Of a stretch of 59,716 nucleotides of DNA, positions 43,065-52,361 are shown piece after piece. Numbering within the stretch: the first letter of the stretch is position 1; every line of letters begins with the position of its first letter. The position numbers were made by a program, and so were the translations under genes. The DNA lies in contig NZ_CAJNAT010000039.1 of the NCBI RefSeq assembly GCF_905220705.1, forward strand, positions 1-59,716, in the 5' to 3' direction. Source of the stretch: Paraburkholderia domus (lineage in GTDB: Bacteria; Pseudomonadota; Gammaproteobacteria; Burkholderiales; Burkholderiaceae). The notes beneath the pieces are model-generated. The model was not told the DNA's origin, did not search any database, and saw only the letters and a program-made list of their open reading frames with translations.

Positions 43065-44236
43065 TGGCGGTGGTTCTGTTTCTCCTGTCGTGTCTGTCCC
43101 TGCTGATCTGGTGCGTGTTGCTGTTCGCGCGCGGCGGTTTCTGGCGGGCGCGTCCCGCCACGCCGCTCACCCTCGAAGCGCGCGAAACATGGCCGGCAGT
43201 CGCCGCCGTGGTGCCGGCACGCAATGAAGTCGATGTGATCGCTCAAGCGGTGACCACCTTGCTCGAGCAGGACTATCCGGGCGAATTCCACGTCATCGTC
43301 GTCGACGACCACAGCACCGACGGCACCGCCGACGCCGCCCGCGCCGCCGCGTTGCAACTGCAATGCCCGGATCGCCTGACGGTGCTGAGCGCGAAGCCGC
43401 TGCCGCCGGGCTGGTCCGGCAAGGTGTGGGCGCAGTCGCAAGGTATCGAGGCGGTGCGCACGCTTGGCCTGCCGGCCGATTTCCTGCTGCTGACCGATGC
43501 CGACATCGGCCATCCCGCCGACGCCGTCGTGCAACTCGTCGCCCGTGCGGATGCGGAAAAGCGCGACCTCGTCTCGCTGATGGTCCGTCTGCGCTGCGAT
43601 TCGTTCTGGGAAAAGGCGCTGATTCCGGCCTTCGTCTTCTTCTTCGCCAAGCTGTATCCGTTCTCGTGGGTCAACAACCCGCGCAACCGCACGGCCGCGG
43701 CGGCGGGCGGCTGCATGCTGGTCCGGCGCAGCGCGCTCGAAGAAGCGGGTGGCATCGAGTCGATTCGCGCCGAGCTGATCGACGATTGCAGCCTCGCCGC
43801 GCGGATCAAGCATCGCGGCACGGGGCGTCATCCGATTCGTCTGGATGTGGCGGCGCGCAGCGTGTCGCTGCGTCCTTACGATAGCTGGCGTGAGATCTGG
43901 AACATGATCGCGCGCACGGCCTTTACGCAGTTGCGTTACTCGCCGTTTCTGCTGGCGGGCACGCTGTTGGGCATGACGATCATCTACCTGGTGCCGCCGG
44001 TGGCTGCGCTGGTGCTCGGTCCCCTGGGCTGGCCCGCGTGGCTTGCCTGGGCGCTCATGTGCTGCGCGTATGCGCCGATGCTCAGCTATTACCGCCGCTC
44101 GCCGCTGTGGGCGCCGTTTCTGCCGCTGGTCGCGCTGTTCTATGTCGGCGCGACGGTTGCGTCGGCGGTGCGCTACTGGCGCGGCAAGGGTGGTCAATGG
44201 AAGGCGCGGGTGCAGGCGCCGGTGCAGGAGCGCTGA
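43064..44236 (+). CDS. hpnB: Hopene-associated glycosyltransferase
   Basis: 390 residues. N-terminal membrane helix (VVLFLLSCLSLLIWCVLLFA), a GT2 domain with VAAVVPARNEVDVIAQAVTT, IVVDDHSTDGTADAARAA, DFLLLTDADIGHPADAV and AAAGGCMLVRRSALE, then C-terminal membrane helices (GTLLGMTIIYLVPPVAALVL and WLAWALMCCAYAPMLSYY). HpnB-type enzymes are linked to hopanoid head-group glycosylation, though the direct reaction is not established for all. It overlaps hpnC and ends before a terminator. Confidence 0.92.
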   Translation: MAVVLFLLSCLSLLIWCVLLFARGGFWRARPATPLTLEARETWPAVAAVVPARNEVDVIAQAVTTLLEQDYPGEFHVIVVDDHSTDGTADAARAAALQLQCPDRLTVLSAKPLPPGWSGKVWAQSQGIEAVRTLGLPADFLLLTDADIGHPADAVVQLVARADAEKRDLVSLMVRLRCDSFWEKALIPAFVFFFAKLYPFSWVNNPRNRTAAAAGGCMLVRRSALEEAGGIESIRAELIDDCSLAARIKHRGTGRHPIRLDVAARSVSLRPYDSWREIWNMIARTAFTQLRYSPFLLAGTLLGMTIIYLVPPVAALVLGPLGWPAWLAWALMCCAYAPMLSYYRRSPLWAPFLPLVALFYVGATVASAVRYWRGKGGQWKARVQAPVQER

Positions 44237-44263
44237 GACGCGGCCGCCCGGAGATTCATCAGA

Positions 44264-44298
44264 TGAAAAAAGCGGCGCTCTCGGGCGCCGCTTTTTTT
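44264..44298 (+). terminator. Terminator after hpnB
   Basis: AGCGGCGC (44271-44278) pairs with GCGCCGCT (44285-44292), followed by T7. The preceding A6 makes it usable for the converging gene at 44315 also. Confidence 0.9.
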
Positions 44299-44314
44299 TG
44301 CATCGACTTGGGCA

Positions 44315-44890
44315 TCAGCCCTTGGTGAGCATCATGTACATCTGGATCACCATGTCGGGCGAGAACGTGAACGGCACCCAGCCGTGGCCGGTGTGGCGCA
44401 TCACCAGCAGACGGTCGCCGTTCGACTGTTTCTGGACGGCCATGACGGGATTCTTCGTCGATACGAAGCGCCAACCCGGCGGGATGCCCGGCGGCGGTTC
44501 CGGCGTCATCGAGGCGCGCGCGTTCGACAATTCCTCGATCAGTTGCCCGATTTGCTCAGCACGCAGCGCGACCGTCTGGCCGCCGATCGTCATCGTGATT
44601 TCGTTCTGCGCGGGGCGGTCGATTTCGAGCGTGGGCTGCAACTGGGCGGCCGGCTCTTCGCCAGGCGCGGGTGCCGATGCCGGCTCCGCTGCTTCTACCG
44701 CGACCGCCGCCGCTTCCGGCGCAACGTCTTCCGCGTTCGATTCGGTCGGGACGTGATTCGCCACCGGCGCTTTCTGCGCAGCGGTTTCTGCGATTGTCTC
44801 GGGGATGTTTTCGGCCTGCGGGGCCACGACAGCCTGGATGAGCTGATCGACGCCCATTTCCAGCGCGCCGAGCTGTTCGTGAAGATTCAT
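44315..44890 (-). CDS. Unknown 191-residue protein
   Basis: I do not recognise a family by name. Residues 1-20 may form a short helix (LHEQLGALEMGVDQLIQAVV). About 30-90 is an acidic Ala/Pro/Glu linker. The C-terminal 100 residues look folded: EITMTIGGQTVALRAEQIGQ LIEELS, then GWRFVSTKNPVMAVQKQS and GHGWVPFTFSPDMVIQMYMM. No signal peptide. It lies inside the hopanoid region, convergent with hpnB, but nothing shows a hopanoid function. The 222 bp to hpnA hold no gene. Confidence 0.7.
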   Translation of the reverse strand: MNLHEQLGALEMGVDQLIQAVVAPQAENIPETIAETAAQKAPVANHVPTESNAEDVAPEAAAVAVEAAEPASAPAPGEEPAAQLQPTLEIDRPAQNEITMTIGGQTVALRAEQIGQLIEELSNARASMTPEPPPGIPPGWRFVSTKNPVMAVQKQSNGDRLLVMRHTGHGWVPFTFSPDMVIQMYMMLTKG

Positions 44891-45112
44891 GCGAGGTTTC
44901 TCTGGTAAGACCTACGATTTTACCTGCTGCGCGTAGGCTTTTACCTTTCGCAAACAAAGTGACGTTGTAACAAAGTGCGTGCAGGCGATGCCGGAACACC
45001 CGGTGCCGCCGGCGTGATCTGGGTGATGCTGCTTACGCGCGCGGGCTCGGCGTAGCCTACGCGACTTGGGTGATTCAACCTAGGCGGGGCGGCGCCACTT
45101 ATCCCGCCCGTA

Positions 45113-46123
45113 TCAGGGCTTCAGATACCCGGCCTGCCGGAACCATTCGAGCGCATCGCTCAGGCCCTCGCGATAGGGCCGCGCGCGATAGCCGAGCTCG
45201 CGTTCTGCCTTCGCCGACGTGAAGTACATCTTGTTCTTCGACATCTTCAGACCGTCGACGGTGAGGAACGGTTCGCGCTTCGTGATCTTGGCGACCGCTT
45301 CGGCGCCCACCGCGAGCGGGTAGAGCGGCCAGCGCGGCAAACTCAGCGTCGGCGCCTTGCGGCCGGTCAGCGCGGCGATATCCGCGAGCATTTGTTGCAG
45401 CGGCAGATTTTCGCCGCCGAGAATATAGCGCTCGCCGATCTTGCCGCGTTCGAGCGCGAGAAAATGGCCGGCGGCCACGTCATCCACGTGCACGAGGTTC
45501 AGCCCCGTCTCGACGAACGCGGGAATCTTGCCGAGCGCGGCTTCGACGATGATGCGGCCGGTTGGCGTCGGTTTGACGTCGCGCGGACCGATCGGCGTGG
45601 ACGGGTTGACGATCACGGCGGGCAGGCCGTCTTCGGCGATCATGCGCTCCACCGCGCGTTCGGCCAGCACCTTGCTGCGCTTGTACACGCCGATTGCCTG
45701 GTCGGCTTTGAGCGGCGAGGTCTCGTCTGCGGACTGGCCGGAGTTGGTGACCTTGAGTGTGGCCACGCTGCTCGTGTAGACGATGCGTTCGACGCCTTCC
45801 TTCAACGCCGCCCGCATGGTCGCTTCGGTGCCTTCGAGATTCGAGCGCTCGATTTCACCCGGGTCCGGCGCCCACAGACGATAGTCCGCCGCCACGTGCA
45901 GCAGGTAGCGCACGCCGCGCAGCGCGTTACGCATCGACGTTTCGTCGCGCATATCGCCGACGACGATTTCCGCATCCAGCGCCTCGACGTTTTTGCGCGG
46001 ACTGGTGGCGCGCACCAGCACGCGCACCTTGAAACCTTTCTGCTGCGCGATGCGCGCCACCGACGAGCCGACGAAGCCGGATGCGCCGGTGACGAGCACG
46101 AGATCGCGATTCTGTTCGGTCAT
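45113..46123 (-). CDS. hpnA: Hopanoid-associated sugar epimerase
   Basis: 336 residues, extended short-chain dehydrogenase. The NAD-binding glycine motif is VLVTGASGFVGSSVARIAQQ (residues 9-28), and the catalytic Tyr/Lys pair is in YKRSKVLAER. HVAADYRLWAPDPGEIERSN is a typical HpnA segment. HpnA is thought to supply or modify the sugar part of composite hopanoids. It ends the hopanoid locus and is divergent from the acylphosphatase gene, 162 bp away. Confidence 0.93.
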   Translation of the reverse strand: MTEQNRDLVLVTGASGFVGSSVARIAQQKGFKVRVLVRATSPRKNVEALDAEIVVGDMRDETSMRNALRGVRYLLHVAADYRLWAPDPGEIERSNLEGTEATMRAALKEGVERIVYTSSVATLKVTNSGQSADETSPLKADQAIGVYKRSKVLAERAVERMIAEDGLPAVIVNPSTPIGPRDVKPTPTGRIIVEAALGKIPAFVETGLNLVHVDDVAAGHFLALERGKIGERYILGGENLPLQQMLADIAALTGRKAPTLSLPRWPLYPLAVGAEAVAKITKREPFLTVDGLKMSKNKMYFTSAKAERELGYRARPYREGLSDALEWFRQAGYLKP

Positions 46124-46285
46124 TCTCTTTCATTCCCTGCGTGACAGTCGACGGATTGTACGTGTCGCGCGTGGCGCGTGTCGCGCCGGGCGGCCTAAGC
46201 GCGCAGGCGAACTGAGACCTCGCCGAGCATTCTCGTCGCGACGCGACTAGAATGCCGGCTTGAAAGAATGTAATGAGAGGACGGC

Positions 46286-46579
46286 ATGGCCCCGGATCTG
46301 GATCAGCGGATCGAAACATATTACGTGCGGGTGCGCGGCACCGTGCAGGGCGTGGGCTTTCGCCACGCCACCGTGCGGCAGGCCCACGCGCTCGGTATCA
46401 AGGGATGGGTGGCGAATCTCGACGACGGTTCCGTCGAAGCCATGTTGCAGGGCTCGGCCAACCAGGTCGACCGGATGCTGTCGTGGCTGCGTCACGGGCC
46501 GCCGGCGGCGCGCGTGACCGAAGTGACCGGCGAAGAGCGTCGGACTGAAAAGCGTTTCGAGCGTTTCGAGCAGCACTGA
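46286..46579 (+). CDS. acyP: Acylphosphatase
   Basis: 97 residues with GAGAGGA before the ATG. The acyl-phosphate binding loop VRGTVQGVGFRHATVRQAHA has the catalytic Arg in GFRH, and the catalytic Asn is in GWVANLDDGSVEAMLQG. Hydrolyses carboxyl-phosphate bonds such as acetyl phosphate. It is monocistronic with its own terminator. Confidence 0.95.
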   Translation: MAPDLDQRIETYYVRVRGTVQGVGFRHATVRQAHALGIKGWVANLDDGSVEAMLQGSANQVDRMLSWLRHGPPAARVTEVTGEERRTEKRFERFEQH

Positions 46580-46610
46580 GCGGCTTCACACAATAGGCTT
46601 CACGCAAAAG

Positions 46611-46651
46611 AAAAGGCGGCGCGCCATCATGCCCATGGCGCGCCGCCTTTT
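46611..46651. terminator. Bidirectional terminator between acyP and egtD-like gene
   Basis: AAAAGGCGGCGCGCCA (46611-46626) pairs with TGGCGCGCCGCCTTTT (46636-46651) around a 9-base loop. A-run and T-run serve both converging genes. Confidence 0.93.
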
Positions 46652-46690
46652 CACGTTTGCCTGGCCGCTCCGGTCAGCAACCGGGCGTGC

Positions 46691-47674
46691 TCAACGCGCC
46701 ACCAGCAAGCTCTCCGCAAAGCCCCATCCATCTTCGATCCACTGATGGCTGCACACGAAGCCGGCATCGTCGGCGATCGCGGGCATTTCGTCGGCACGAT
46801 ATTTGTGGCTGCTCTCGGTCCAGATCGTTTCGTCTGCTTTGAGCGAGACCGTCAATTGCGCCGCGCCCACGTGCGCGGTGACATCGCGTTTCGCACGCAG
46901 GTGCATCTCGATGCTGCGGGCGTCCGGATTGAAGCGCGCGACGTGCTCGAACGCATCGAGCGGAAAATCGCCGTCGAGTTCTCGATTGATGCGCGCCAGC
47001 AGATTCAGATTGAACGATGCGGTCACGCCGATCGAATCGTCGTAAGCGGCCACCAGCACCGGCGTTGGCTTGATCAGATCCGTGCCGAGCAGCAGCGCGT
47101 CACCAGGTGCGAGCATGGTGCGGATATCGCGCAGAAAACGCGTCGCCGCGAGTCTGCCGAAGTTACCGATCGTACTGCCAAGAAACAGGACGAGTAACCG
47201 TTCGTCCACCGCGCGGTTCTTGCTCACTTCGGCCAGTCCGGCGAGGTAATCGCGTTCATAACCGACGATCGAGATCCGCTCGATGTCGCCGAGTTCGCGC
47301 CTGCACAACTGCAACGCGCTGCGCGAAATTTCAATCGGGAAGTAAGAAGTAGGGCGCTTTTTACACAGCGCTTCCAGAATGCGCCGCGTTTTGCGGCCGC
47401 TGCCGCTGCCCAGTTCGGCGACGGTGACGTCGTGCGGCAAGTGCGCGACGATGTCTGCCGCGTGCTTCGTGAGCAACCGTTCCTCAGCGCGTGTCACGCC
47501 GTATTCGGGCAGGACAGTGATCACTTCGAACAGCGCGGAGCCGACTTCGTCATACAGATACTTCGACGGCAGCTCTTTCTGCGGCGTGTGCGTGAGTCCG
47601 GCGCGAACCTCGGCGGCGAAGGTGGCGCGTAATAGGTCGGGCGATGCGTCGTGCGAGAGGGCTGGCTGGGTCAT
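46691..47674 (-). CDS. egtD: EgtD-like L-histidine N-alpha-methyltransferase
   Basis: 327 residues from MTQPALSHDASPDLLRATFA, with GGAG nine bases upstream; the frame open to 47983 is rejected. The family signature PSKYLYDEVGSALFEVITVL PEYGVTRAEE, the SAM-binding VAELGSGSGRKTRRILEAL and LVLFLGSTIGNFG are all present. EgtD trimethylates histidine to hercynine in ergothioneine synthesis. No egtB-like sulfoxide synthase gene is adjacent, so the full pathway cannot be concluded from this window. Confidence 0.9.
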   Translation of the reverse strand: MTQPALSHDASPDLLRATFAAEVRAGLTHTPQKELPSKYLYDEVGSALFEVITVLPEYGVTRAEERLLTKHAADIVAHLPHDVTVAELGSGSGRKTRRILEALCKKRPTSYFPIEISRSALQLCRRELGDIERISIVGYERDYLAGLAEVSKNRAVDERLLVLFLGSTIGNFGRLAATRFLRDIRTMLAPGDALLLGTDLIKPTPVLVAAYDDSIGVTASFNLNLLARINRELDGDFPLDAFEHVARFNPDARSIEMHLRAKRDVTAHVGAAQLTVSLKADETIWTESSHKYRADEMPAIADDAGFVCSHQWIEDGWGFAESLLVAR

Positions 47675-47821
47675 GCTGGCTCCAGTAGTCACATTCGATG
47701 AGCGGGATTGCTGGCCGGGCGGCGGCATGCGCGTAAAACACAGTTGATGCATGCCGTGGGAAAGAAGGGCTGGCCCGGTCCGCGTGGACTGCCTTTGCCG
47801 GCCCGGCTCATTGATGCTGCA

Positions 47822-47872
47822 GATGACGCTTGCAAATGACGCTTGCAAATGACGATTGCAAATGACGATTGA
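47822..47872. repeat. Tandem 13-bp repeat upstream of egtD-like gene
   Basis: About four copies of AATGACGCTTGCA or AATGACGATTGCA in tandem, some 150 bp upstream of the egtD-like start. They may be regulator sites or a slippage-prone tract. The rest of 47675-48292 holds no gene I can support. Confidence 0.7.
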
Positions 47873-48292
47873 CGGTTGCGACGGATATCCAGGATGTCTC
47901 GGATGACGTTGCAAACGGTGTCGCCAGACTTCGTAGCAAGATTCGCGCTTGAGCAACTGCACGGGAACTTGCCGGCGTTGCAACCGCGAATTCGCCTGTT
48001 GCGCGTGAAGTTATGTTCTAGTGCATCGGCGCGTGATGCGCACGGGGAAAATTGCTCTTTACTGCAAGTTGCGAGCGGGCGCGTTGGCCGGGAACCCGTC
48101 TAGAATGCCCGCTTGCATCGCATATCGAAGATAAAAATGCAGCGCTTGATCCGCACTGCCTGTTTGTGAGACTTCACTTCTAATGACAACGATTCGAGGC
48201 GCGCAGCCGTATGCTGCGCCGCACACACCTGCATCTGCACACGCCTGTTCACCTGTACCGCGTGCCGAAGCGATTGCACCACAGGCCGCGCA

Positions 48293-49189
48293 ATGAACCA
48301 GTATGACCCAAAGCGCGGTATCGCGTTGTCGATCGGTGCGTCAGCGATGTTTGCATTACTGTCCGCTTACGCCAAGCTGCTTGCGCCGTTGAGCGGCCTC
48401 GACATTTTCGCGTGGCGTATCGTGTGGACCGTTCCGGGCGCCCTGTTGCTGATCGTGTTGCGCAAGCGCCTGCCCATTCTTCGGCAACTTCTTTACCGCA
48501 TGGTGACGGAGCCGAAACTCGGCGTGGCGATGCTTGTCAGCGCCGTTTTGCTGGGCGCGCAGTTGTGGGTGTTTCTATGGGCGCCGCTGCATGGGCGCAT
48601 GCTTGAAGTTTCGCTCGGTTATTTCCTGTTGCCCTTGGTGATGGTGCTGGTGGGGCGTTTCTACTATCACGAGCGCCTTGACGCTTTGCAGTGGCTGGCT
48701 GTTGTCTGTGCCGCTTTGGGCGTTGCGCATGAACTGTGGATGACGGGCGCGTTTTCGTGGCCGACCTTGCTGGTCGCGCTCGGTTATCCGCCGTATTTCG
48801 TGCTGCGCCGCAAAATCAACCAGGATTCGCTGGCCATGTTCACGGTTGAAATGGCGCTGCTGCTGCCGGCGGCAGCCGTGTTCATCATCATCGGCGGTTC
48901 GTTGACGACGATCGGCGGCCGTATCGACATGTGGTGTTTGCTTTTGCCCGGGCTCGGCGCGCTCAGCACCATCGCGCTGGCTTCATATCTGAAGGCGAGC
49001 CGTTTATTGCCGGTCGCTTTGTTCGGCATCCTCGGCTACGTCGAGCCGGTGTTGCTGGTGCTGGTCTCGATCACCTTGCTCGGCGAGGTGCTGAACGCCG
49101 CGCAGTTAGCCACCTATATTCCTATCTGGATCGCGGTTGCGCTGACGGCATTGCATAGCGTGCGGCTGGTTCGCTTTGCGACGCGCTGA
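48293..49189 (+). CDS. rarD: RarD-like EamA-family transporter
   Basis: 298 residues and ten hydrophobic segments, an integral inner-membrane protein. RGIALSIGASAMFALLSAYA, DIFAWRIVWTVPGALLLIVL, LEVSLGYFLLPLVMVLVGRF and the late LLPVALFGILGYVEPVLLVL fit RarD/EamA drug/metabolite exporters. The substrate is unknown. The start codon lies in the only good position before the first helix, though its ribosome site is weak. Confidence 0.9.
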   Translation: MNQYDPKRGIALSIGASAMFALLSAYAKLLAPLSGLDIFAWRIVWTVPGALLLIVLRKRLPILRQLLYRMVTEPKLGVAMLVSAVLLGAQLWVFLWAPLHGRMLEVSLGYFLLPLVMVLVGRFYYHERLDALQWLAVVCAALGVAHELWMTGAFSWPTLLVALGYPPYFVLRRKINQDSLAMFTVEMALLLPAAAVFIIIGGSLTTIGGRIDMWCLLLPGLGALSTIALASYLKASRLLPVALFGILGYVEPVLLVLVSITLLGEVLNAAQLATYIPIWIAVALTALHSVRLVRFATR

Positions 49190-49197
49190 GCCGCGTT

Positions 49198-49749
49198 TCA
49201 GCGATGCGCTGCCGCGCGATCCGCATTGATCCGCGTCGCGCCGACCTGCGCCTCGATTGCTTTGCGCAGTGCCGGCCGCCAGCCGAAACCGAACAACGCT
49301 TCAGCGAGTACGAATAGCGGCCCGATGAGCAGACCGATCAAGTCGTCGACAAATGCCGGCTTGCGATGTTCGTATGCCACATGGCCGATGAACTGAAACA
49401 CCCAGCCGACCACGAAGAGTCCGATGCCCGACGCGAGCCAGGTGAGCGTGGTTTGCGCGGCGAGCCACTGTCCACACGCGACGCATAACACCGATACCAC
49501 GGCCATCATCACACCGAGCGGCACGTCGAGCACGAGGTAATAAAGGGTGGCAGCGGCGAACAACACCCACGCGGGCGAGAAGGTAAGCGGCGACGCAAAT
49601 GACAGCGCGCCGAAGCTGAAAGCGGGCCGGCTCAACAACACAGCCAGCGCCAGCACAATCATCGGAATACCGATGAAATGCGTGGCGATATTGCGCCGGT
49701 CACGATGGTAGGCCGCGTATTGCGTAAGCTGTTGCGTCAGCGTTCTCAT
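49198..49749 (-). CDS. Mpo1-like (DUF962) membrane protein
   Basis: 183 residues from MRTLTQQLTQYAAYHRDRRN; the frame open to 49983 is rejected. The N-terminal YAAYHRDRRNIATHFIGIPM and later GWVFQFIGHVAYEHRKPAFV DD carry the conserved His residues of the Mpo1/YGL010w family, with four membrane helices between and after. The yeast homologue is a 2-hydroxy fatty acid dioxygenase; a role in bacterial fatty acid alpha-oxidation is likely but inferred. Confidence 0.88.
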   Translation of the reverse strand: MRTLTQQLTQYAAYHRDRRNIATHFIGIPMIVLALAVLLSRPAFSFGALSFASPLTFSPAWVLFAAATLYYLVLDVPLGVMMAVVSVLCVACGQWLAAQTTLTWLASGIGLFVVGWVFQFIGHVAYEHRKPAFVDDLIGLLIGPLFVLAEALFGFGWRPALRKAIEAQVGATRINADRAAAHR

Positions 49750-49840
49750 GGATGCCGCTCCTGAATCAAAGTCAGCATAATCGCGGGCAGCGAAATTTGA
49801 AACCATCGGGTAGCCGACAATCGGGCACGGATACCGTCCT

Positions 49841-50554
49841 ATGACTGCGAGTTTTTCATCAAATGAGCTTGGCCGCCTGCTGGCGCGCAGCGCGTGGTTT
49901 CGCTCGGCGCCCGCTGCCATGCAAGCGCAATTGATCGAAGCGGGGTGTGTCGAGCGCCTGGCGGCCGGCCAACGGCTCTTCACGCGCGGCGATTCCGACG
50001 ACGGCCTCTATTGCGTGCTCGACGGTCTGGTGCGAATCGGCGCGGCGAGCTCGGCCGGCAAGGAAGCGTTGCTCGCGGTCATCGAGCCGGTCAACTGGTT
50101 CGGCGAGATCGCGCTGTTCGATAACCGGCCGCGAACCCATGATGCGTACGCCGAACGCGATTCCGAACTGTTTCACGTGCCGCGCGCCGCGCTTGCCGCG
50201 CTGCTCGAACGCACGCCCGAGTATTGGCATGTCTTCGGTTTGCTGTTGACGCAAAAGCTGCGCCTTGCTTTCGATGCCATTGAAGAAGCCGCCTTGCTTC
50301 CCGCCGCACCGCGCGTGGCGCGCCGCTTGTTGCTGATGGCTGGTGGTTACGGCGAACCCGGTGCATTGCGGCGCGTACTCAAGGTGCCGCAGGAGGACCT
50401 GGCAATGATGCTGGCTTTGTCGCGGCAGACGATCAATCAGGTGCTCAAGCAGTTCGAAACGCAGGGTGCATTGAAGCTGGGCTATGCGGAAATCGAAATC
50501 ACCGACGTGCAAAAGCTCAGTGCGCTAGCCGATCTGGATCCCGCAGCGGTTTGA
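49841..50554 (+). CDS. Crp/Fnr-family transcriptional regulator
   Basis: 237 residues. A cyclic-nucleotide-binding type beta-roll (about 15-130: GQRLFTRGDSDDGLYCVLDG, WFGEIALFDNRPRTHDAYAE) is followed by a dimerisation helix and a winged HTH (LKVPQEDLAMMLALSRQTIN QVLKQFETQG). It has no Fnr-type Cys cluster, so it is more likely CRP-like or ligand-free. Targets are unknown; the adjacent genes are not obviously linked. Confidence 0.92.
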   Translation: MTASFSSNELGRLLARSAWFRSAPAAMQAQLIEAGCVERLAAGQRLFTRGDSDDGLYCVLDGLVRIGAASSAGKEALLAVIEPVNWFGEIALFDNRPRTHDAYAERDSELFHVPRAALAALLERTPEYWHVFGLLLTQKLRLAFDAIEEAALLPAAPRVARRLLLMAGGYGEPGALRRVLKVPQEDLAMMLALSRQTINQVLKQFETQGALKLGYAEIEITDVQKLSALADLDPAAV

Positions 50555-50806
50555 AGGCCTCGATCTACTCGCAAAGCGCGGCGCGGCCTCCCGCTCACCT
50601 ACGAAAAGAACGCAAAGGGCAACGTGGCGGCCAGGTAGACAGCGATGCCCGTCGAAGGCAATCCCGCTGCGATGGCGATGACCGCGACCGCGGTGCTCGC
50701 GCGCCGCTGCATCTTTATAGGGATTTTACGGCGCAGCCTTATTTCTTTGGCGATTCGCTACACCAACCCCGGTAAGGTCGAGGTACCCCGGTCAGGAAGC
50801 GAAAAT

Positions 50807-51421
50807 ATGCATGGAAATGGCGCTCTGGATGGTGTGCAAACACAACGAAAAGCAGACGTTCATCCGGTATTCGGACTGAAGACGATGCTTGCGGCGATCG
50901 TTTTCTCGCTCGCCACCGCTTCGCACGCGGCAGACGTGCAGTCAGCTGTGGCAACTCCAATTGCCACCACGAGCGAATCATCGTCTGAAGCGGGCTTACC
51001 GGCTCTCAGCGATATCACCGCTTTACTGCGCGCACAGTTTCGCGTTGCTCCGATGGAATCGATGAAGATCGCACGCGCAGTGCTGATTGAAGCCGACCGC
51101 CACGCCATCTCGCCGATATTGCTACTGGCCGTGATGGCGGTCGAGTCGAGTTTCGATCGCTACGCAGTCAGCGTTGCAGGCGCGCGAGGGCTCATGCAGA
51201 TCTTGCCCGCTGCGCATCCGCAATTGATTGCGGGCACAACCGACTTGTCCGATCCGGCGATCAACGTGCGAATCGGCTCGGCCATTCTGCGCGGCTACAT
51301 CGACGCAAGCGGGGGCGATCTCGACGCCGCGTTGCTTCGCTATAGCGGCGGCGGCCGTGGCTATGCGCGTCGGGTCGTATTGCGGATGCAACGCTTCGAC
51401 GCAAGTTTGCGCCGCGAATGA
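50807..51421 (+). CDS. Lytic transglycosylase (SLT domain)
   Basis: 204 residues from MHGNGALDGVQTQRK, with AGGAAG seven bases upstream; upstream in-frame starts back to 50645 are less likely. A hydrophobic export segment (FGLKTMLAAIVFSLATASHA) precedes the SLT domain, where the catalytic Glu is in LLAVMAVESSFDRYAVSVAG and the fold continues with GARGLMQILPA and ALLRYSGGGRGYARRV. It cleaves peptidoglycan in the periplasm. At 204 residues it is a minimal form with only the catalytic domain. Confidence 0.9.
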   Translation: MHGNGALDGVQTQRKADVHPVFGLKTMLAAIVFSLATASHAADVQSAVATPIATTSESSSEAGLPALSDITALLRAQFRVAPMESMKIARAVLIEADRHAISPILLLAVMAVESSFDRYAVSVAGARGLMQILPAAHPQLIAGTTDLSDPAINVRIGSAILRGYIDASGGDLDAALLRYSGGGRGYARRVVLRMQRFDASLRRE

Positions 51422-51474
51422 TGATCTGATTCGCGGCGCAATGACGTGCCCATTGAAATGCAGCCTCTTACTCG

Positions 51475-52359
51475 TTAGCTCATTACGCCGGCAAACTCGG
51501 CGCGCAGGTCCTGCAACCTGTCGCGTGCGGTACTCAGGCGTTCGACGAGTTGTGCCGAAGCGCGCGTGATCGGCATACGCGTTTCATCGGTCATTGAATG
51601 ATCGAACGCCAGCATCGCCTTGATCGCGGACGGATTGGGCGCGGCGAACAGCAGACGCAAGACGGGCAGCAGGCTGGCGAACAGATTGCGCTCGTCCGGC
51701 TCGCGATCGGCCCGGATCAATTCCTGTACGGCAACCAGAAGGTCCGCGCAAACATGTGCGCTTGCCAGAATGCCCCCTGTGCCGCCGTTGTTCAGGCAGG
51801 TGTCCAGGGCTTCGTCCGTCCCGCACAACACATTGATCGGCAGGCCGCGCAGCATGCTGAAATGTTCCTTCACGCATTCCTTGATCGCGACGATGTTGCT
51901 GTGTTCGACCAGGCGCGCGACCGTGCCCGGTGCGATCGTCACGCCGGTTCGATGCGGCACGTTGTACAAAACGATGGGGCGTTCGGTGGCGAGTGCGACT
52001 TGTTCGAAATGCCACTGCACGCCGGCCTGATCCGGGCAAACGTACGACGGTGGCGACACCAGGTAACCCGCGCAGTCCCAGCGCTCATAGCGCTGAATAT
52101 CGTGCAGGACGTCGCGCGTATTGGATCCGCCGACGCCGATCAGCATCGGCAGACGGGAGCCGATCACATCTTTCAGTGCCTGCAGCACGGTGAGACGTTC
52201 GGATTCCTGTAACAAAGCGGCTTCGCCCGTCGTGCTCAAGGCAACAAAACCGCTGATCTCCGTGCTCAGGTAGTAGTCCGCGAGGCGCTGCAACGCGTCG
52301 ACGTCGACTTCGCCATGACGAAGCGGGGTAACGATGGGCAACCAGATACCTGAAAACAT
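51475..52359 (-). CDS. dapA: DapA-family lyase (dihydrodipicolinate synthase-like)
   Basis: 294 residues. The family signatures are GIWLPIVTPLRHGEVDVDAL, FVALSTTGEAALLQESERL, the Tyr in PIVLYNVPHRTGV and the Schiff-base Lys in NIVAIKECV. It could be 4-hydroxy-tetrahydrodipicolinate synthase for lysine synthesis or a related pyruvate lyase; lone paralogues outside the housekeeping locus are common, so specificity is not certain. It starts only two bases after the stop of the frameshifted gene upstream, so the two share a transcript. Confidence 0.88.
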   Translation of the reverse strand: MFSGIWLPIVTPLRHGEVDVDALQRLADYYLSTEISGFVALSTTGEAALLQESERLTVLQALKDVIGSRLPMLIGVGGSNTRDVLHDIQRYERWDCAGYLVSPPSYVCPDQAGVQWHFEQVALATERPIVLYNVPHRTGVTIAPGTVARLVEHSNIVAIKECVKEHFSMLRGLPINVLCGTDEALDTCLNNGGTGGILASAHVCADLLVAVQELIRADREPDERNLFASLLPVLRLLFAAPNPSAIKAMLAFDHSMTDETRMPITRASAQLVERLSTARDRLQDLRAEFAGVMS

Positions 52360-52361
52360 GA

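Noticed and set aside
47876..48103. Plus-strand frame of 75 residues upstream of the RarD-like gene
   Set aside because: No ribosome site or domain; it starts at the edge of the 13-bp tandem repeats and looks incidental.
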